A DNA stretch of 64,000 bases from Lycium barbarum (Eukaryota > Streptophyta > Magnoliopsida > Solanales > Solanaceae). A program made the position numbers and the translations under genes. The notes under the pieces were generated by a model. That model saw only the letters and a program-made list of their open reading frames with translations. It was not told the DNA's origin and made no database searches. Location: the NCBI RefSeq assembly GCF_019175385.1, contig NC_083340.1, forward strand, positions 17,620,336 to 17,684,335, in the 5' to 3' direction. Below, one piece after another: positions 49,450 through 61,349 of the stretch (position 1 is the stretch's first letter; every line of letters begins with the position of its first letter).

Positions 49450-52408
49450 GCTTCGTAGCATTTACATCGGCAATATCTCTACTCATTATCAACATGTCAT
49501 CAACATATAAACAAACAATGACTTCATGATTTGGAGTATTTTTAATGTAAACACATTTGTCACACTCATTAATCTTAAATCCATTTGCCAACATTGTTTG
49601 GTCAAATTTCGCATGCTATTGTTTCGGTGCTTGTTTAAGTCCATAAAGTTACTTAACAAGTTTGTACACTTTCCTTTCTTTACCAGGAACCACAAAACCC
49701 TCAGGTTGTTCTATGTAAATTTATTCCTCCAATTCTCCATTTAAGAAAGCTGTCTTGACATCCATTTGATGGATTTCAAGACCATATTCGGCTGCCAGTG
49801 CCACTAACACCCGAATAGATGTTATCCTTGTTACCGGCGAATATGTGTCAAAGTAATCAAGGCCTTCTTTTTGTCCATAACCTTTGACCACAAGTCTTGC
49901 CTTATATTTGTCAATAGGGCCATCAGTTTTCATTTTCCTTTTAAAAATCCATTTTGATCCTAAAGGTTTATTTCCAGGAGGAAGATCAACCAACTCCCAT
50001 GTATGGTTGTTCAAAATTGATTCAATCTCAGTATTGACTGCCTCTTTCCAAAATGCTGAATCAGAAGAAGACATTGCTGCTTTAAATGTCTGAGGCTCAT
50101 TTTCAAGCAAGAATGTCACAAAATCTGGTTCAAAGGAAGTAGATATCCTTTGACGTTTGCTACGCCTTGGATCCTCTTCACTTGGTTTACTTTCCTTTGG
50201 TTCTTCTCGCGGCCGTTTAGATCTTTCACTTGACGACTCACATTCAGTTTTATACGGATAAATGTTTTCAAAGAATTCAGCATTATCTAATTCAATTACC
50301 GTATTAACATGAATTTTGGGATTGTCCGATTTGTGAACCAAAAATCGACAGGCTTTGCTGTTTGTAGCATAGCCAATAAAAACACAATCCATAGTTTTTG
50401 GTCCGATTTTGACCCTTTTGGGCAAAGGAACTAGGACCTTTGCTAAACACCCCCACACTTTGAAATATTTCAAGTTGGGTTTTGTTCCTTTCCATAGTCC
50501 ATATGGAATAGATTGTGTTTTGCTGTGGGGCACCCTGTTGAGTATTCGATTAGCTGTAAGGATAGCTTCCCCCCACAAGTTCTGCGGTAAACCGGAACTT
50601 ATTAATAAAGCATTCATCATTTCCTTTAATGTTAGGTTTTTCCTTTCTGCAATTCCAATTGATTGTGGTGTGTAGAAGGTAGTAGTTTGATGAATAATTC
50701 CATATTCTAAACATATCTCTGCAAAAAGAGATTCGTATTCTCCACTCCTATCACTTCTAATCATTTTTATCTTTTTATTCAATTGATTTTCCACTTCGTT
50801 CTTGTATTGCTTAAATGCATCAATTGCTTCATCCTTACTATTAAGCAAATACACATAACAATATCGAGTGCAATCGTCAATAAAAGTTATAAAATACTTT
50901 TTCCCAACGCGTGATGGTATTGACTTCATATCACATATATCTGTGTGGATTAAGTCTAAAGGATTTGAACTCCTATGAATAGACTTATATGGATGTTTAA
51001 CAAACTTAAATTCAACACAGATTTCACATTTTGATTTATTACACTCGAATTTAGGCAATACTGCTAAACTAATCAATTTTCGCAAGGTTTTGAAGTTGAC
51101 ATGTCCTAAACGAACATGCCATAAATCATTTGACTCCAATAAGTAAGACGAAGCTGAATTCTTATTAATACTGTCAACAACCATTACATTGAGTTTGAAA
51201 AGGCCCTCGATGAGGTATCCCTTTTCTATGAACATATCATTCTTTCTTATTACAATTTTCTCACTAACCAGCACGCACTTAAACCCGTTTTGACGAGTAG
51301 TCCGGCTGAAACTAAATTCTTCCTAATTGTTGGAACGTGCAAAACGTTTTGAGAGTCAGCACCTTGCCGGAAGTCATCTTCAGAAGTATCTTCCCATATC
51401 CTTCAACCTTGGCTGTTGTAGTATTTCCCATAAACAGTTCCTCTTTGGGTCCAGCGGGAGCATAAGTTGCAAATGCTTCTTTTACAACGCAAACATGTCG
51501 AGTAGCACCAGAATCAAGCCACCATTCCTTTGGGTTTCCAACCAAATTTCACTCCGATAGCGTTGCACACAGATTATCCATGTCATCATTCTTTTCCACC
51601 ATATTGGCTTGTGGCCAGCTTTCCCACAATTATAGCAATTGCCCTTGAATTTTTTCTTGTTCTGCTCCTTACTCTTTCCAAAAGGTTTCTTCCTTTTCTT
51701 ATTCTTTGGAGCAGCTTCTTCAACGATGTTCGCTCCCATAATCGTTGAATTTCCACGCGACTTCTTTTCAGCAACTTTATTATCTTCCTCAATCTTCAAG
51801 CGAATCACAAGATCTTCCAGCGACATTTTCTTACGCTTGTGTTTCAGATAGTTCTTGAAGTCTCTCCATGAAGGAGGCAACTTCTCAATCACAGCAGCCA
51901 CTTGAAATGCCTCGTTAATCACCATACCTTCAGCAATAAGGTCATGGATAAGGAATTGGAGTTCTTGAACTTGGGTTCCAACAGTTTTACTGTCTGTCAT
52001 CTTGTAGTCAAGAAACTTGGCAACCACGAATTTTTTCAAGCATGCATCTTCAGTTTTATACTTCTTTTCAAGTGCAAGCCATAATTCTTTTGAAGTTTTG
52101 GCAGAACTGTAGACATTATACAGATCATCATCTAGTGCACTAAGGATGTATCCTTTGCACAAAAAATCTGCATGCTTCCAAGCCTCAGTAATCATAAAGC
52201 GCTGGTTTTCGGGCATTCCTTCTTCAGTAGCAGGAGGATTTTCATTTGTGAACTTCTGCATGCCTAGAGTAGTCAGCCAGAAAAACATTCTTTGCTGCCA
52301 TCCTTTGAAGTTGATGCCAGAAAACTTCCTTGGTTTCTCTGCCGGTGCCATCGCGTGCGCAGCAGTTGGACGGCTTGACGATGCAACATTTGTCGGCCCA
52401 ACAGTCAT
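49450..52408 (-). pseudogene. Copia gag-pol, 5' part (gag, protease, integrase, start of RT)
   Basis: The gag start 'MTVGPTNVASSS' leads to 'KPRKFSGINFKGWQQRMFFW' and the UBN2-type capsid region. A zinc knuckle 'CYNCGKAGHKP' lacks its last Cys through frame loss. Protease is 'EWWLDSGATRHVC'. The pre-integrase region has 'LWHVRLGHVNFKTLRKL'. Integrase has 'HTDICDM', 'IRSDRSGEYES' and 'AERKN'. RT starts 'WELVDLPPGNKPLGSKWIFK', 'MDVKTAFLNGELEE', and reaches 'CLYVDDMLIM' (YVDD active site, 49496-49507). Damage: frame changes near 51540 and 51290, a stop after 'GELEE' (49721) and two stops near 'KLVK*LYGLKQAPKQ*'. The reading continues at 35835 beyond the Gypsy insertion. Confidence 0.93.
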
Positions 52409-52423
52409 GCCAACAGTAGTACC

Positions 52424-53853
52424 TGTTATACCCCATTTTAACCGGAGTCAAAATGATTTACAACATTTCGGTAATTCCGGAGTTAATTAAAGTTAGGGAG
52501 TCGCCACTTAATTATTTACGGTGAATTAGTTCACCTAAGGCTAATTAAAGTAATTATCTAAAATTAACTATGTTTTAAGATCTACGAAACTTGAGACTCT
52601 AGGTAAGGGTTCAACTAATCTAGAGGGAAGGTATTAGGCATCATCTAAGATCCATTAATAATGATTAACCGACCAGACTTACAATTAATTAGGCTCAGTG
52701 TAAAATGTGAACATTTTATGAAAGAAAGTATGTTGAAGATTTGTTTATAAATATAGTATAGAGTGTAAATTGGTTAACATGATGTTTTAACAAAAAGGCC
52801 GATATGATTTTGAAAGTAGAACTTTGGTTTGAAGACTTAGGAAAGTTTGGTAAAAAAAAGGCTTAGGATTGAATACCAATTTTAATAATTGACTAACTTA
52901 ATTAGATGTAGAAAGAAAAATATGTCTGGCTGTTGGAGTTGTTAAACATCCCATAAAAAAATAATACAGAATAGAGTTTTGCAAAAAACTTTACTTTTAT
53001 AGCATATCTTTCCTTCTAACTAAAAAATGCCAAACTTACGAGGAACAATTAAACTCACTTGATTTAAGACCTAAATTTACTAATTAAGGCATCCTAATAT
53101 AAAATAGGCTCGGTTAAACATAAAGAGCTAAATATTTATCATAATCACACAGTTAGGTAAATGTTAGTCACACGAGTCATTTAAATCACGCCAGCAAATA
53201 AACAAAGTGACATAAAATAATTTTAGCCATTTTCGGCTTTCACGAAGGGATAATGATGCCCTGCAATTCTCTGTTTGAGCGAAGTGAAAAACAAAGACGG
53301 TGGATGATATGCGGACTCCGTAGGAAGTGTCGATGAGTCTCAAAGTGAAACTCTTCGGCTCCGGTTGTACATGCGAAAGAAACAAAGTAGGAGAGGAGTT
53401 AGTATAGGAAATTACACATCCTTAACAATGTTAAAGGGAAGTAATAAGTAACCATAAAAATCATAACAATCCGCGAGAAGCTGTTACATTTGGTTTAAAA
53501 CCAAGATATTATAAGCATGATTTATATACTAATTATAATAGTCTAAGCTGTTACTTTTTTTTTTTTTAAAAATAGTCTAGATTCTCATTATCGGTACCTT
53601 CAACACAAACCAAAAAATATTTCATGTTTTCGGACTAGCTTGATTAACTCCGCCTGTGTGAGCTCGCTCACATTGCCGGTCCCAAGCCCGGATAAAGGAG
53701 GAGGGTTGCCGAGGGTCAATCGGAAACAGCCTCCCTACCCAGGTAGGGGTAAGGCTGCGTACATCTTACCCTCCCCAGACCCCACTATTATGGGATTACA
53801 CTGGGTAGTGACCATGGACCATGGACTAGCTTGATCATTACAATTTACATCCA
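52424..53853 (+). mobile_element. Ogre-type LTR in the Copia gag leader (limits tentative)
   Basis: Starts TGTTATACCCCATTTTAACC, matching 28177, and shares 'gagtcgccacttaatt', 'tttacggtgaatta' and 'aggtattaggcatc'. GTACC stands before it (52419-52423) and again after 'ATCCA' at 53854-53858, giving TG...CA ends and a 5-bp duplication. Without the insertion the minus-strand frame would read 'LPIAGT' into 'TVGMTVGPT'. It is far shorter than the 4.85-kb relative, and the CA-GTACC match could be chance. An alternative is that the LTR runs further right and is truncated. A SINE lies near its right end. Confidence 0.5.
53645..53822 (+). mobile_element. TS/SolS-family SINE with 13-bp target duplication
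   Basis: GGACTAGCTTGAT occurs exactly on both sides (53632-53644 and 53823-53835). The insert contains 'gggtcaatcggaaacagcc', 'aggtaggggtaaggctgcg', 'tcttaccctccccagacc' and 'tgggattacactgggta', the body of the tobacco TS SINE family. The usual (TTG)n tail is absent and the end reads 'accatggaccat'. Nested inside the Ogre-type LTR. Confidence 0.85.
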
Positions 53854-53858
53854 GTACC

Positions 53859-54138
53859 TGCTATCGGTAAAGTTTCAATTTTTAATGCAATTTTGTCACT
53901 TGCCATCAGCACTTTGGCAACCTCACTTGATGCAACCATCAGTGTCTTGTAAAGTGGGCTTTCACAATCTTGCTTTTCATTCTCGGTATGGAAACAAGAA
54001 ACAAGGGATGTACCAAAACTCAAAACACACTCAAAGGCATGGGCATGAGTATGACTACCAAAATAGACTGAGTAGCCATTAAGCCAATGAAAAACTAATT
54101 TGCGGACATGTGAAATCTTGGATCACCAATGGTTTTGG
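53859..54138 (-). other. Unidentified open segment upstream of Copia gag
   Basis: Minus-strand frame open for ~90 codons after a stop at about 54139. It includes 'FHWLNGYSVYFGSHTHAHAF' and 'MVASSEVAKVLMASDKIALK' and ends '...ETLPIAG', where GTACTG could be a splice donor. It has no Met near the start, and an AG precedes it, so an exon is possible. It is in frame with the Copia gag across the Ogre LTR. I do not recognise it. Confidence 0.3.
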
Positions 54139-54139
54139 C

Positions 54140-55989
54140 AACAGCTCATTGATTCCCTTACCATGTGGAAGACATGCTGCCAATTCTTGTGCTAATTAAC
54201 CATGTGCTAATTACTATAATTTCTCTAAATAGTATATCTGATTCTAAATCATAGTAGTCAATTTGTCATGGTAAGAAATCAATTCAAACAGATTGTGTCT
54301 AGACAAATTTATAAGGGTTATATAAATCAAGTTTTAAATCTAGTAGAATTCTAACAAAGGGGGCTAGTCTATTCCACCATATGACAGGGAGTGTGATAAA
54401 CCACGGGAGTGTGAGATGATCTCCTAAAGCTCGGAGTCTAGAACACACAAGGCAAATATTTCGGGACAAATAGAACACTCCCGAGCATTTGTCGAACGTC
54501 TATCACGAGCTGAAGTAATATACAATCAGAATTAGATCTTATTGATTAGAGGTAAGAATCATCTTCTTTCATGTATAAGAATTAAGTAATGAAACAAACA
54601 GACGATCAAAGTTTTAATATCCTAGAGAACGTAAATCGTAGCATCTATACATAACACAAGTATGGAATCTCATAAATCAATTCCTACGAAATACATGTAA
54701 AGGTCTTGCGTCCTGGTATCTAAACCGACGTCACAGAGATGAAGCCTAATATATTCACATAAGCAGTAGAACCATTTGAATTACAGACATAACGAGATAG
54801 ATTAATTAACATCACCAACTACGACTCAGGTATCGATAAGAGGAATGCTCGACGTCTATTCTCACAACGTATCAACATAACAGATGTCAAAAATCAACAC
54901 AAGCATCAGATATATACGACATTAACATATTCCGAAGACGTGATTTTACACTAGAGAACTCTAATTCATGCTTTTATTTCAAACGGCCAGATTCATTACA
55001 CACTACCAATGAAGGAAAACAGAGAAAGGATTGAAGCTTAAGGTTCACCGACCTTTTGTGGGTGCAGTGAACGGAGGTCGTCGGGGTCTCGAATCTACTT
55101 CTCGACTCACGAACAAATCCCAATCTCGGATAGAAAGTCACCAGAAAGTTTGTTTTTTAGCAATAATGTTGATAATCCCAAATCTATTTTGTCAACAGAA
55201 AGTGTTTTCTCCTTTGAAAAAAAAGTTCAAGTCCAAAAAAAAAACTCAAGACTCTCACAGAAAATACTCCGTATCACCAATAATGCTCCCCCCCTTCGGC
55301 TCAGGACTTAAAGTCATTTTTATATCTGATAAAGGCTAGGGTTTCGGACATTTAAATTTCAAATTCAAAAAAAAAAAAAAAGAATGTCAAAAAGAGGTGT
55401 CACGGGTTGGAGCAAGGGAGCAGCTTTGTTGGTGGACGTTTTTCACCCAAATGGTGCAACAAACCTGCTGCCATGGAAAGATCGAAAGAAAGTAGTAGAA
55501 AGGGGAAAGTCCTTTTCTCTTTACAGTTTCACGTGAAGGAGTAAGGTAGACGACAACCCATATCATGAAAATAGGGAGGCAATTTCTTCCATGGCTGATG
55601 TAAATGAGGGTCTTTTCTTGGAATAGAAAGTGGGCGTGAAGAAGACGACAAGGTGCAGCTGGCCCTTTTCTTTAGGTTTTCAACTGATTTTAAGAGATAA
55701 ACGGGCTGGGTCAATTTGGGGATTTCTGTCAAATGACGGGTATATTTGTTGGCTTTCATAACGGCAGGGGCATAAATGACCCAAAATTAGTTCGAAGAAT
55801 ATTTTTAGCCATTAAAACAAAGTAGAGGAAGATTAAAAAAAAAAAAAAAACAAAGGGGTATTTTTGACCCTTTGGCCCTTCTAAAATGGATTGTTGTTTG
55901 CATGTTCTTTAGAGGTGATATGAAGTTTTTTCCAGAATTCTTTTTAAGAATGACGTATGTGGTTGACTGTCAAGCGGTGATACGATTAT
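54140..55989. other. Noncoding interval, possible retroelement remnant
   Basis: The style of 54380-55345 ('cgaccttttgtgggtgcag', 'ggaggtcgtcggggtctcg', 'aggctagggtttcggac') recalls LTR sequence, but no ends were found. Near 55735-55880, 'ggcaggggcataaatgaccc' and 'tttttgaccctttggccctt' resemble MULE terminal repeats (24580 family). Confidence 0.35.
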
Positions 55990-56251
55990 GAGCCCGTTTG
56001 GATTGGCTTAAAAGTTGCTTATAAGCTGTTTTCAACTTTTTTGAGTGTTTGACTGGCCAGCTTAAAGTCATTTTGTGCTTAAAATAAGTTCAAAAAAATA
56101 ATTGAGCCCATTTGACTTAGCTTATCTAAAGCAGCTTATAAGCTGAAAACAACTTATAAGCCAAAAAAAATAAGTTAGACTACCTCAACTTATTTTTTTT
56201 AGCTTATAAGCTGCAAATAGCTTATAGGCATAAGCCCATCCAAACAGGCTC
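55990..56251. mobile_element. MITE with GAGCCCGTTTGG ends, copy 1
   Basis: The terminal inverted repeats GAGCCCGTTTGG and CCAAACAGGCTC are followed inward by palindromic 'gcttataagctg' units. TAT flanks both sides (55987-55989 and 56252-56254), a possible 3-bp duplication that would fit a PIF/Harbinger origin. About 260 bp, noncoding. Confidence 0.7.
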
Positions 56252-56327
56252 TATACCTGTAAGAGTTGAACCAATAAAATAAGTTTTACTAAGCTAAATG
56301 GTGTATAACTAGCAGACGGTTTGTAAG

Positions 56328-56505
56328 CAGAGACGGAGTTAGGGTTTGAAGCTTATGCGTTCGTGGTTCTAATTCTTTTAAGTTAATGGATTCTAAATTA
56401 ATAATTTGTACATATTTGACAAAAAACTTAATACAAATAAATGGTTCGGACCAAAGCTACTGCGTTCGACCGAACCCCACACCCGAAAGGCTAGCTCTGC
56501 CCCTG
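56328..56505. mobile_element. hAT-type MITE with 8-bp target duplication
   Basis: Exact TTTGTAAG at 56320-56327 and 56506-56513. The ends CAGAGACGGAG and CTCTGCCCCTG are inverted with mismatches. Eight-base duplications and CAGRG termini are hAT characters. The 178-bp body contains 'taatttgtacatatttgac' and 'ttcgaccgaaccccacaccc', a common Solanaceae repeat. Confidence 0.85.
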
Positions 56506-56944
56506 TTTGTAAGGATGAATATTGAGAAATGCACTGTTGTAAGGTTCACATCTATTTTGTGAATTGTATGAGTATGACGCACTCACATCTTCTTCTTATG
56601 TGCTGAACAACATGGTTTTGGCCTACTTAACTGACCAGATTCCTTTCAAACCAAGTATTTTGATTATTTATGACTAAGTATATACTTTTGACACTTCTGA
56701 GCCAACAACTCTTGTGTTCTGAGCCAGCATAGTGATTTGTGCTTGAATACAAGTGCTTTCAGAAGAAAAAAAAATGAAAGAAACTATCTGAAGTTTACTC
56801 TTGACGTCTTTCGTGTGCTTCTATATATTGACTCTATGTATGCACATTCTTTATTTTAATCAGGTTATACCTCATAAGCTTATACTATTTTATCTTCTTC
56901 GTACAGCTTATCCGATATGGAGCTTGTGAAGGTAATATTCGGCC

Positions 56945-57415
56945 GTGCCAGAAATTTGTGATGCTTACTAAAATTTTCACAATACCAACATGGTAGTAAA
57001 TTTACCAAATTAAATTAGGGAGGCCAGGTACGGTAGTCAAGAGCAAAATTGCAGGATCCTATGAATTAAATAAGATATTTCTTATAGGAAGACGGACATT
57101 AATATGAGACAGAGCCCGTTTGGATTGGCTTATAAGTTGCTTATAAGTTGTTTTCAGTTTTTTTGAATGTTTGGCTGGCCAGCTTATAGCTATTTTTTGC
57201 ATAAAATAAGCTCAAAAAATAATTGGGTCCGTTTGACTTAGCTTATTTAAAGCAGCTTATAAGCCGAAAACAGTTTATAAGGCAAAAAAAAATATAAGTT
57301 AGCCTACTTCAATTTTTTTTTTTTTTTACTTATAAGCTGTTTCCAGCTTATAAACTGCTTATTTTAAGCCCATCCAAACAGGCTCATAATCAGATATAAA
57401 CCATGAAATGTGTTT
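56945..57415 (+). repeat. Dispersed duplicate of 27417-27625 with a MITE inserted
   Basis: The sequence matches 27417-27625 up to 'aatatgaga' (57109) and resumes at 'atcagatataaaccatg' (57388), with the MITE at 57112-57385 in between. Confidence 0.8.
57112..57385. mobile_element. MITE with GAGCCCGTTTGG ends, copy 2
   Basis: Same family as 55990-56251, with ends GAGCCCGTTTGG and CCAAACAGGCTC and a 'cttataagttgcttataag' interior. The empty site at 27590 confirms it as an insertion. The flanking trinucleotides are ACA and ATA, so the 3-bp duplication is imperfect. Confidence 0.8.
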
Positions 57416-57455
57416 GAAATTGGCAGGACACATAAGAGACTTCAAGTTGGTACGA

Positions 57456-58307
57456 TTTTTCATTTTGACATCCGAATTTAGTGGTTCCTATATATTGAAC
57501 ACTTACACTACATGATATTGTTTCAATTTGGCACTTCTAGCTGAGTTGACAAATAGAGTGAGTTTCACCCAATGCAGGAGCGTGAAGAATCCAAAAAACA
57601 ATTTTTTTCTTCTTTTTCTCCTTCTTCTTCTCTTTTTTCTTTTTCCTCTCTACCATCACTTTCACCATTGTTTCCCGAACTTTCACCATTGGTGTACCTC
57701 ATCATTGATCGAAAGTTTGAACCAACAATTGTCCTTGTTGATTGAAACTGAAGTGAGACCATGTTCTTCATTTGAAATCGAAACAGGATTAACGAGGTCT
57801 TTAGAAAACTTCAAATTTTAAAATGAGTTACTTGATTTGATGAAAATTTTGAGAAATTAATATTGAGGTTGTCTTCAGGTCATCGTGAGAATCGTTAGCT
57901 GAAGTTCTAATAAATTTGGAGGAGTTTTACTTTAAATTTGGATTAAAATCGTAACCGGAACAAGAACACCCATGAAGACTAAGATGGTGAAGAAACATTG
58001 ATTTCCAGAACACCAATGTGGCCTTTTTTTTAAAAAAAAAATGTATCCTTTTCTGGGTGCAAATTAAGTTTTTTTTGTTCTTTTTGAGCATGTTATTTTT
58101 GTGTTGTTTATCAAATAGATTAAAAATAGTTTTTTTTATAACTCAAAATGACATATGTCCTCATTTTGTTTGTCATTTGCCATGTCAGCAACAATTGTAC
58201 TGTACACACTTTGTAAGTTTGGTTGATTGTCAAAAAACGTCTAATGGAACAAGTTTGTGTAAGTGCTCAAAAAGAAAACTCCTGAATTTAGGTGTCTAGA
58301 TGAAAAA
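57456..58307. mobile_element. Nonautonomous TIR element, ~850 bp
   Basis: The left end 'TTTTTCATTTTGACATCC' and the complement of the right end 'TTTTTCATCTAGACACCT' stay alignable inward through 'GAATTTAGTGG/AAATTCAGGAG' and 'TTGAACACTTACAC/TTGAGCACTTACAC' for at least 50 bp. The internal sequence is Thr/Ser/Phe-poor noncoding DNA with a T/C-rich tract. The class may be MULE-like. No target duplication was fixed. Confidence 0.55.
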
Positions 58308-58995
58308 TAGTGTCAACTTTAAGTTGAACGTTATTCTTGAATACTTTCGATAGCCATGAGAGACTAAGTTACTCTTAACTACCAAATGCAAATGTACATA
58401 AGATTTAACAATCAACATTATTTCAGAGCCTTATACAAAACAGAGTCCTGTATTTAGGATCCACCATCAATTTTAAAGCAAATTGATTGCGTCTGTTCAT
58501 CCTTTTTTTGCTAAATAGCGTTTATAGACACATGAATATGTTCAGTGGCGACAGGGGCGACTCAACTATATTGGGGGCCTAAGGCCACACTCTAATGAGG
58601 GACCTTAACTTAAAAAAATTATCGATATTTGTTTATCTAAAATTTATTTTTCTAGCTTTATGAGACGCAAAATAACTAATAACTTTTTTATAATCAATAT
58701 TTTCTGATAGTTCTTTTTGAATTGACAATATAGCTAATCCGTTCAATCTTTCTTAAGACATATACATGTGAAATATTAATATTAAGAAAAAGCATGAAAA
58801 CTAATAAAAGATAGAAAGAAAGAACCTGATTCAAGAGATGGATAGCTTAATTTTAAAATAATTTTTGTTCTTCCAAAATCTGCAGCCCTTGAAACTTGAA
58901 AAAGAAATCCAAAGTATATCTTTGACTCTTTTTCCTCTCAAAATAGTGTTTGATCAATTGATTTTGAGCATATGGAGAATAAAGTTTGAAGAATA
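58308..58995. other. Noncoding interval
   Basis: Nothing recognised apart from AT-rich sequence up to the CACTA end. Confidence 0.35.
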
Positions 58996-60300
58996 CACTA
59001 CTAAAAAAACAGTGAAATTCGACCAAAATTTTCGACCACACGCGGTCGAAAAAGGCCAATTTTCGACCAAAATTTTGGCCGCAAGGCATGGTCGCTAACA
59101 GCTAGGGTGAATTTTTTTTCGACCGCACGTGGTCAAAAATTTTCGACCACACGCGGTCGAAATAAGTTTTCTACCTAAATTAAAAAAAAAAAAAATCGAC
59201 CACATGAGGTCGAAAAAGTTATTTTTATTTAAATATTAATAAAAAAATTCGATCGCACGCGGTCGAAAATATTATTTAAAATTTTCGACCTCCTGTGGTC
59301 GAAATACAATAGAAAATAAAAAAAAAATCCTAATTTCGACCGCATGAGGTCGAAATTTAGCAATATTGTTGCCAGATTTCGACCTCATGAGGTCGAAATT
59401 CAAAATTGTGCCCAGATTTTCGACCTCGTGCGGTCGAAATTATGATTTCTGAGTACAATTTCGACCTCATGAGGTCGAAAATTATCAATATCTGGGTGAC
59501 TATTCGACCTCATAAGGTCAAAAATCTGGATTTTTTTTTCCAAAATTCAACTGCTTTTACAGCAACCCACCTGCCAATCACACTCATCAACCAAATCAAC
59601 AATGCAATTCATCAACACGTCCAATTCATCAAAGTACTTCTACAATCATAAACTTTACATTCTAAAATCAAATTCAACCTCAAGTTTCAATTTAAAGTAC
59701 TTCTAAATATCCTTAAAACTACATTCAAACACTTAAACATCGTAAAGTTAAGCAACCATAAACTACTTTCTACATTCAAACACTTAAACATCGTAAAGTT
59801 AAACATCCATAAACTACTTCCTACAATCTAATTCACATTCAAAAGTACATCTAATTCGAATTAAAACTATCATAAAAAAAAATATACATATCCAAGAAAA
59901 CATAGCAATATTACGATCCAAAAGTATACGAATCAATAAAGTCAACGTTGGGTGTTAGAGACATGATCTGATTCCTCCCCACTATCCTCATCAACAAGAG
60001 CATGAACTACGTTGTCTTGTGACCTACGTCGTCTATTGGGTTGTGACCTACGAGCATCCCCGGGACCCGGGGGAATATGAGAGGGCCCCGAGTTGAGTAA
60101 GCTGCCAGAAAAACAGCAGCAAAAATGAGCAGAAAAACAGCAGCAAAAAAGAGCAGAAAAACAGCAGCAAAAAAGAGCTGAAAAACAGCAGAAAAACAGC
60201 AAAAAACAGCTGAAAAACAGCAGAAAACATCGAGTGGTCCTTGTGGGATAAACAGTTCATGATTTCATTGCCAAAAAACATCAACCTCTAATGTATAGCA
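58996..60300. mobile_element. CACTA (En/Spm) element end with subterminal palindrome array
   Basis: CACTACTAAAAAAACAG at 58996 is a CACTA-type terminus. It is followed at about 59005-59525 by at least a dozen palindromic units such as TCGACCACACGCGGTCGA and TTCGACCTCATGAGGTCGAA, separated by short AT spacers. Dense subterminal repeats of this kind bind CACTA transposases. The partner end (...TAGTG) was not found in the window, so the right limit is open and 60300 is only the end of the adjoining gene fragment. Confidence 0.75.
59942..60300 (-). pseudogene. Unidentified gene fragment next to the CACTA end
   Basis: The minus-strand frame ends 'VDEDSGEESDHVSNTQR' at 59942. It is preceded by an Arg-rich 'ARRSQPNRRRRSQDN' and, after a likely acceptor within a pyrimidine-rich stretch of 'gctgtttttctgctg' repeats, a short segment from 'MFFGNEIMNCLSHKDHSM'. 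It could be the C-terminal exon of a CACTA gene. A near-copy at 62806-63045 lacks the last ~20 residues. Confidence 0.35.
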
Positions 60301-61243
60301 GCAGTACATAGGATGACCTTTTCAATAGAATTTCATTAATGGGACATGTACCTAACGATTAATGATTGAAGACTAACCCATGTGATGATGTGAATTGTTT
60401 GAAGAAGATAAAAGAAGTAAAGAGAGATTAATTCACCTCCAATAAAAGAAGCAGATTATGGGTAAAAAATAATTTCTACTGCCAAATATCAAGAGTAACC
60501 CATGTGAATTTGTTCAAAGAGAGAAGAAAATAAGTAAATAAGTGATGGAGATAGACACATGCATTACTTGTCTACTTGACTACAAATAGAGCCGCAATCA
60601 GACCGTTTCATTCACCTCTAAATCCCCTTCCAAGAAGAACAAGGTTACAGGAATTCTCTTTAATACCAAAGTGAGGAGTACTAACTTGTGCATTTTTCCT
60701 TTCGGTTAACACCATGTTTTTACATATTTTGAATCTATCCCGTGCCAGATAATACTACATCTCTTGGTTTTGGCTCGGGATTTGGACGTTACAGTGAAAT
60801 TAGTTTCCACCATATTTTTCAAAAAGTTGTTTCTGTCACTGTTTGATATAATCTACATATTGGTTCCGGCCTGGAGGATAGATTAATCTTCATCTTTTCT
60901 GTGTATATTTCAAAACTTTAACTTCACTTGCCTATTTGTCAAATAAAATGTAAGCAGCTCCTTTTGCCTAAATGATTCGCACTGCAGATAGTGAGCTGCT
61001 TAAAGATGTATCTTTTATGCCAATGCGATTTGGCTTCAAAGCTAGAAAGAGCTAGAGTCTTGAAACACCGGAGCTGCATATTTAGCTTGAAAGTTGCTTT
61101 TTATTTTTCAACCTATAAAAGATGAACTATGGATACGCTTTTGAGAAATCATTAGAAATAACTGCAATTATTATATCTAAGTTCTGTACATTCAGTTCTA
61201 ACTGTGATCTTTCTAAGTTATGACCATATTTTACTTATATGTG
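60002..61243 (+). repeat. Direct repeat, copy 1 (matches 62806-64000)
   Basis: From 'atgaactacgttgtcttgtg' onward it is nearly identical to copy 2 for about 1.2 kb, with a few substitutions and one difference in the number of 'gcagaaaaacagca' units near 60110-60220. The match may extend further, since copy 2 is cut by the window end. Confidence 0.95.
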
Positions 61244-61349
61244 CATGCTTGATCATACCAATATTATGTTTCATTTTTAAGCAATCCCTGAATCCACAGT
61301 TTCATCATTTGTTATAATTGCAAAATCAGGAAACATGTTAAGTACTTAC

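Noticed and set aside
59005..59525. CRISPR-like array of repeats
   Set aside because: Repeats are palindromic with irregular short AT spacers and sit just inside a CACTA terminus in plant DNA; there are no cas genes.
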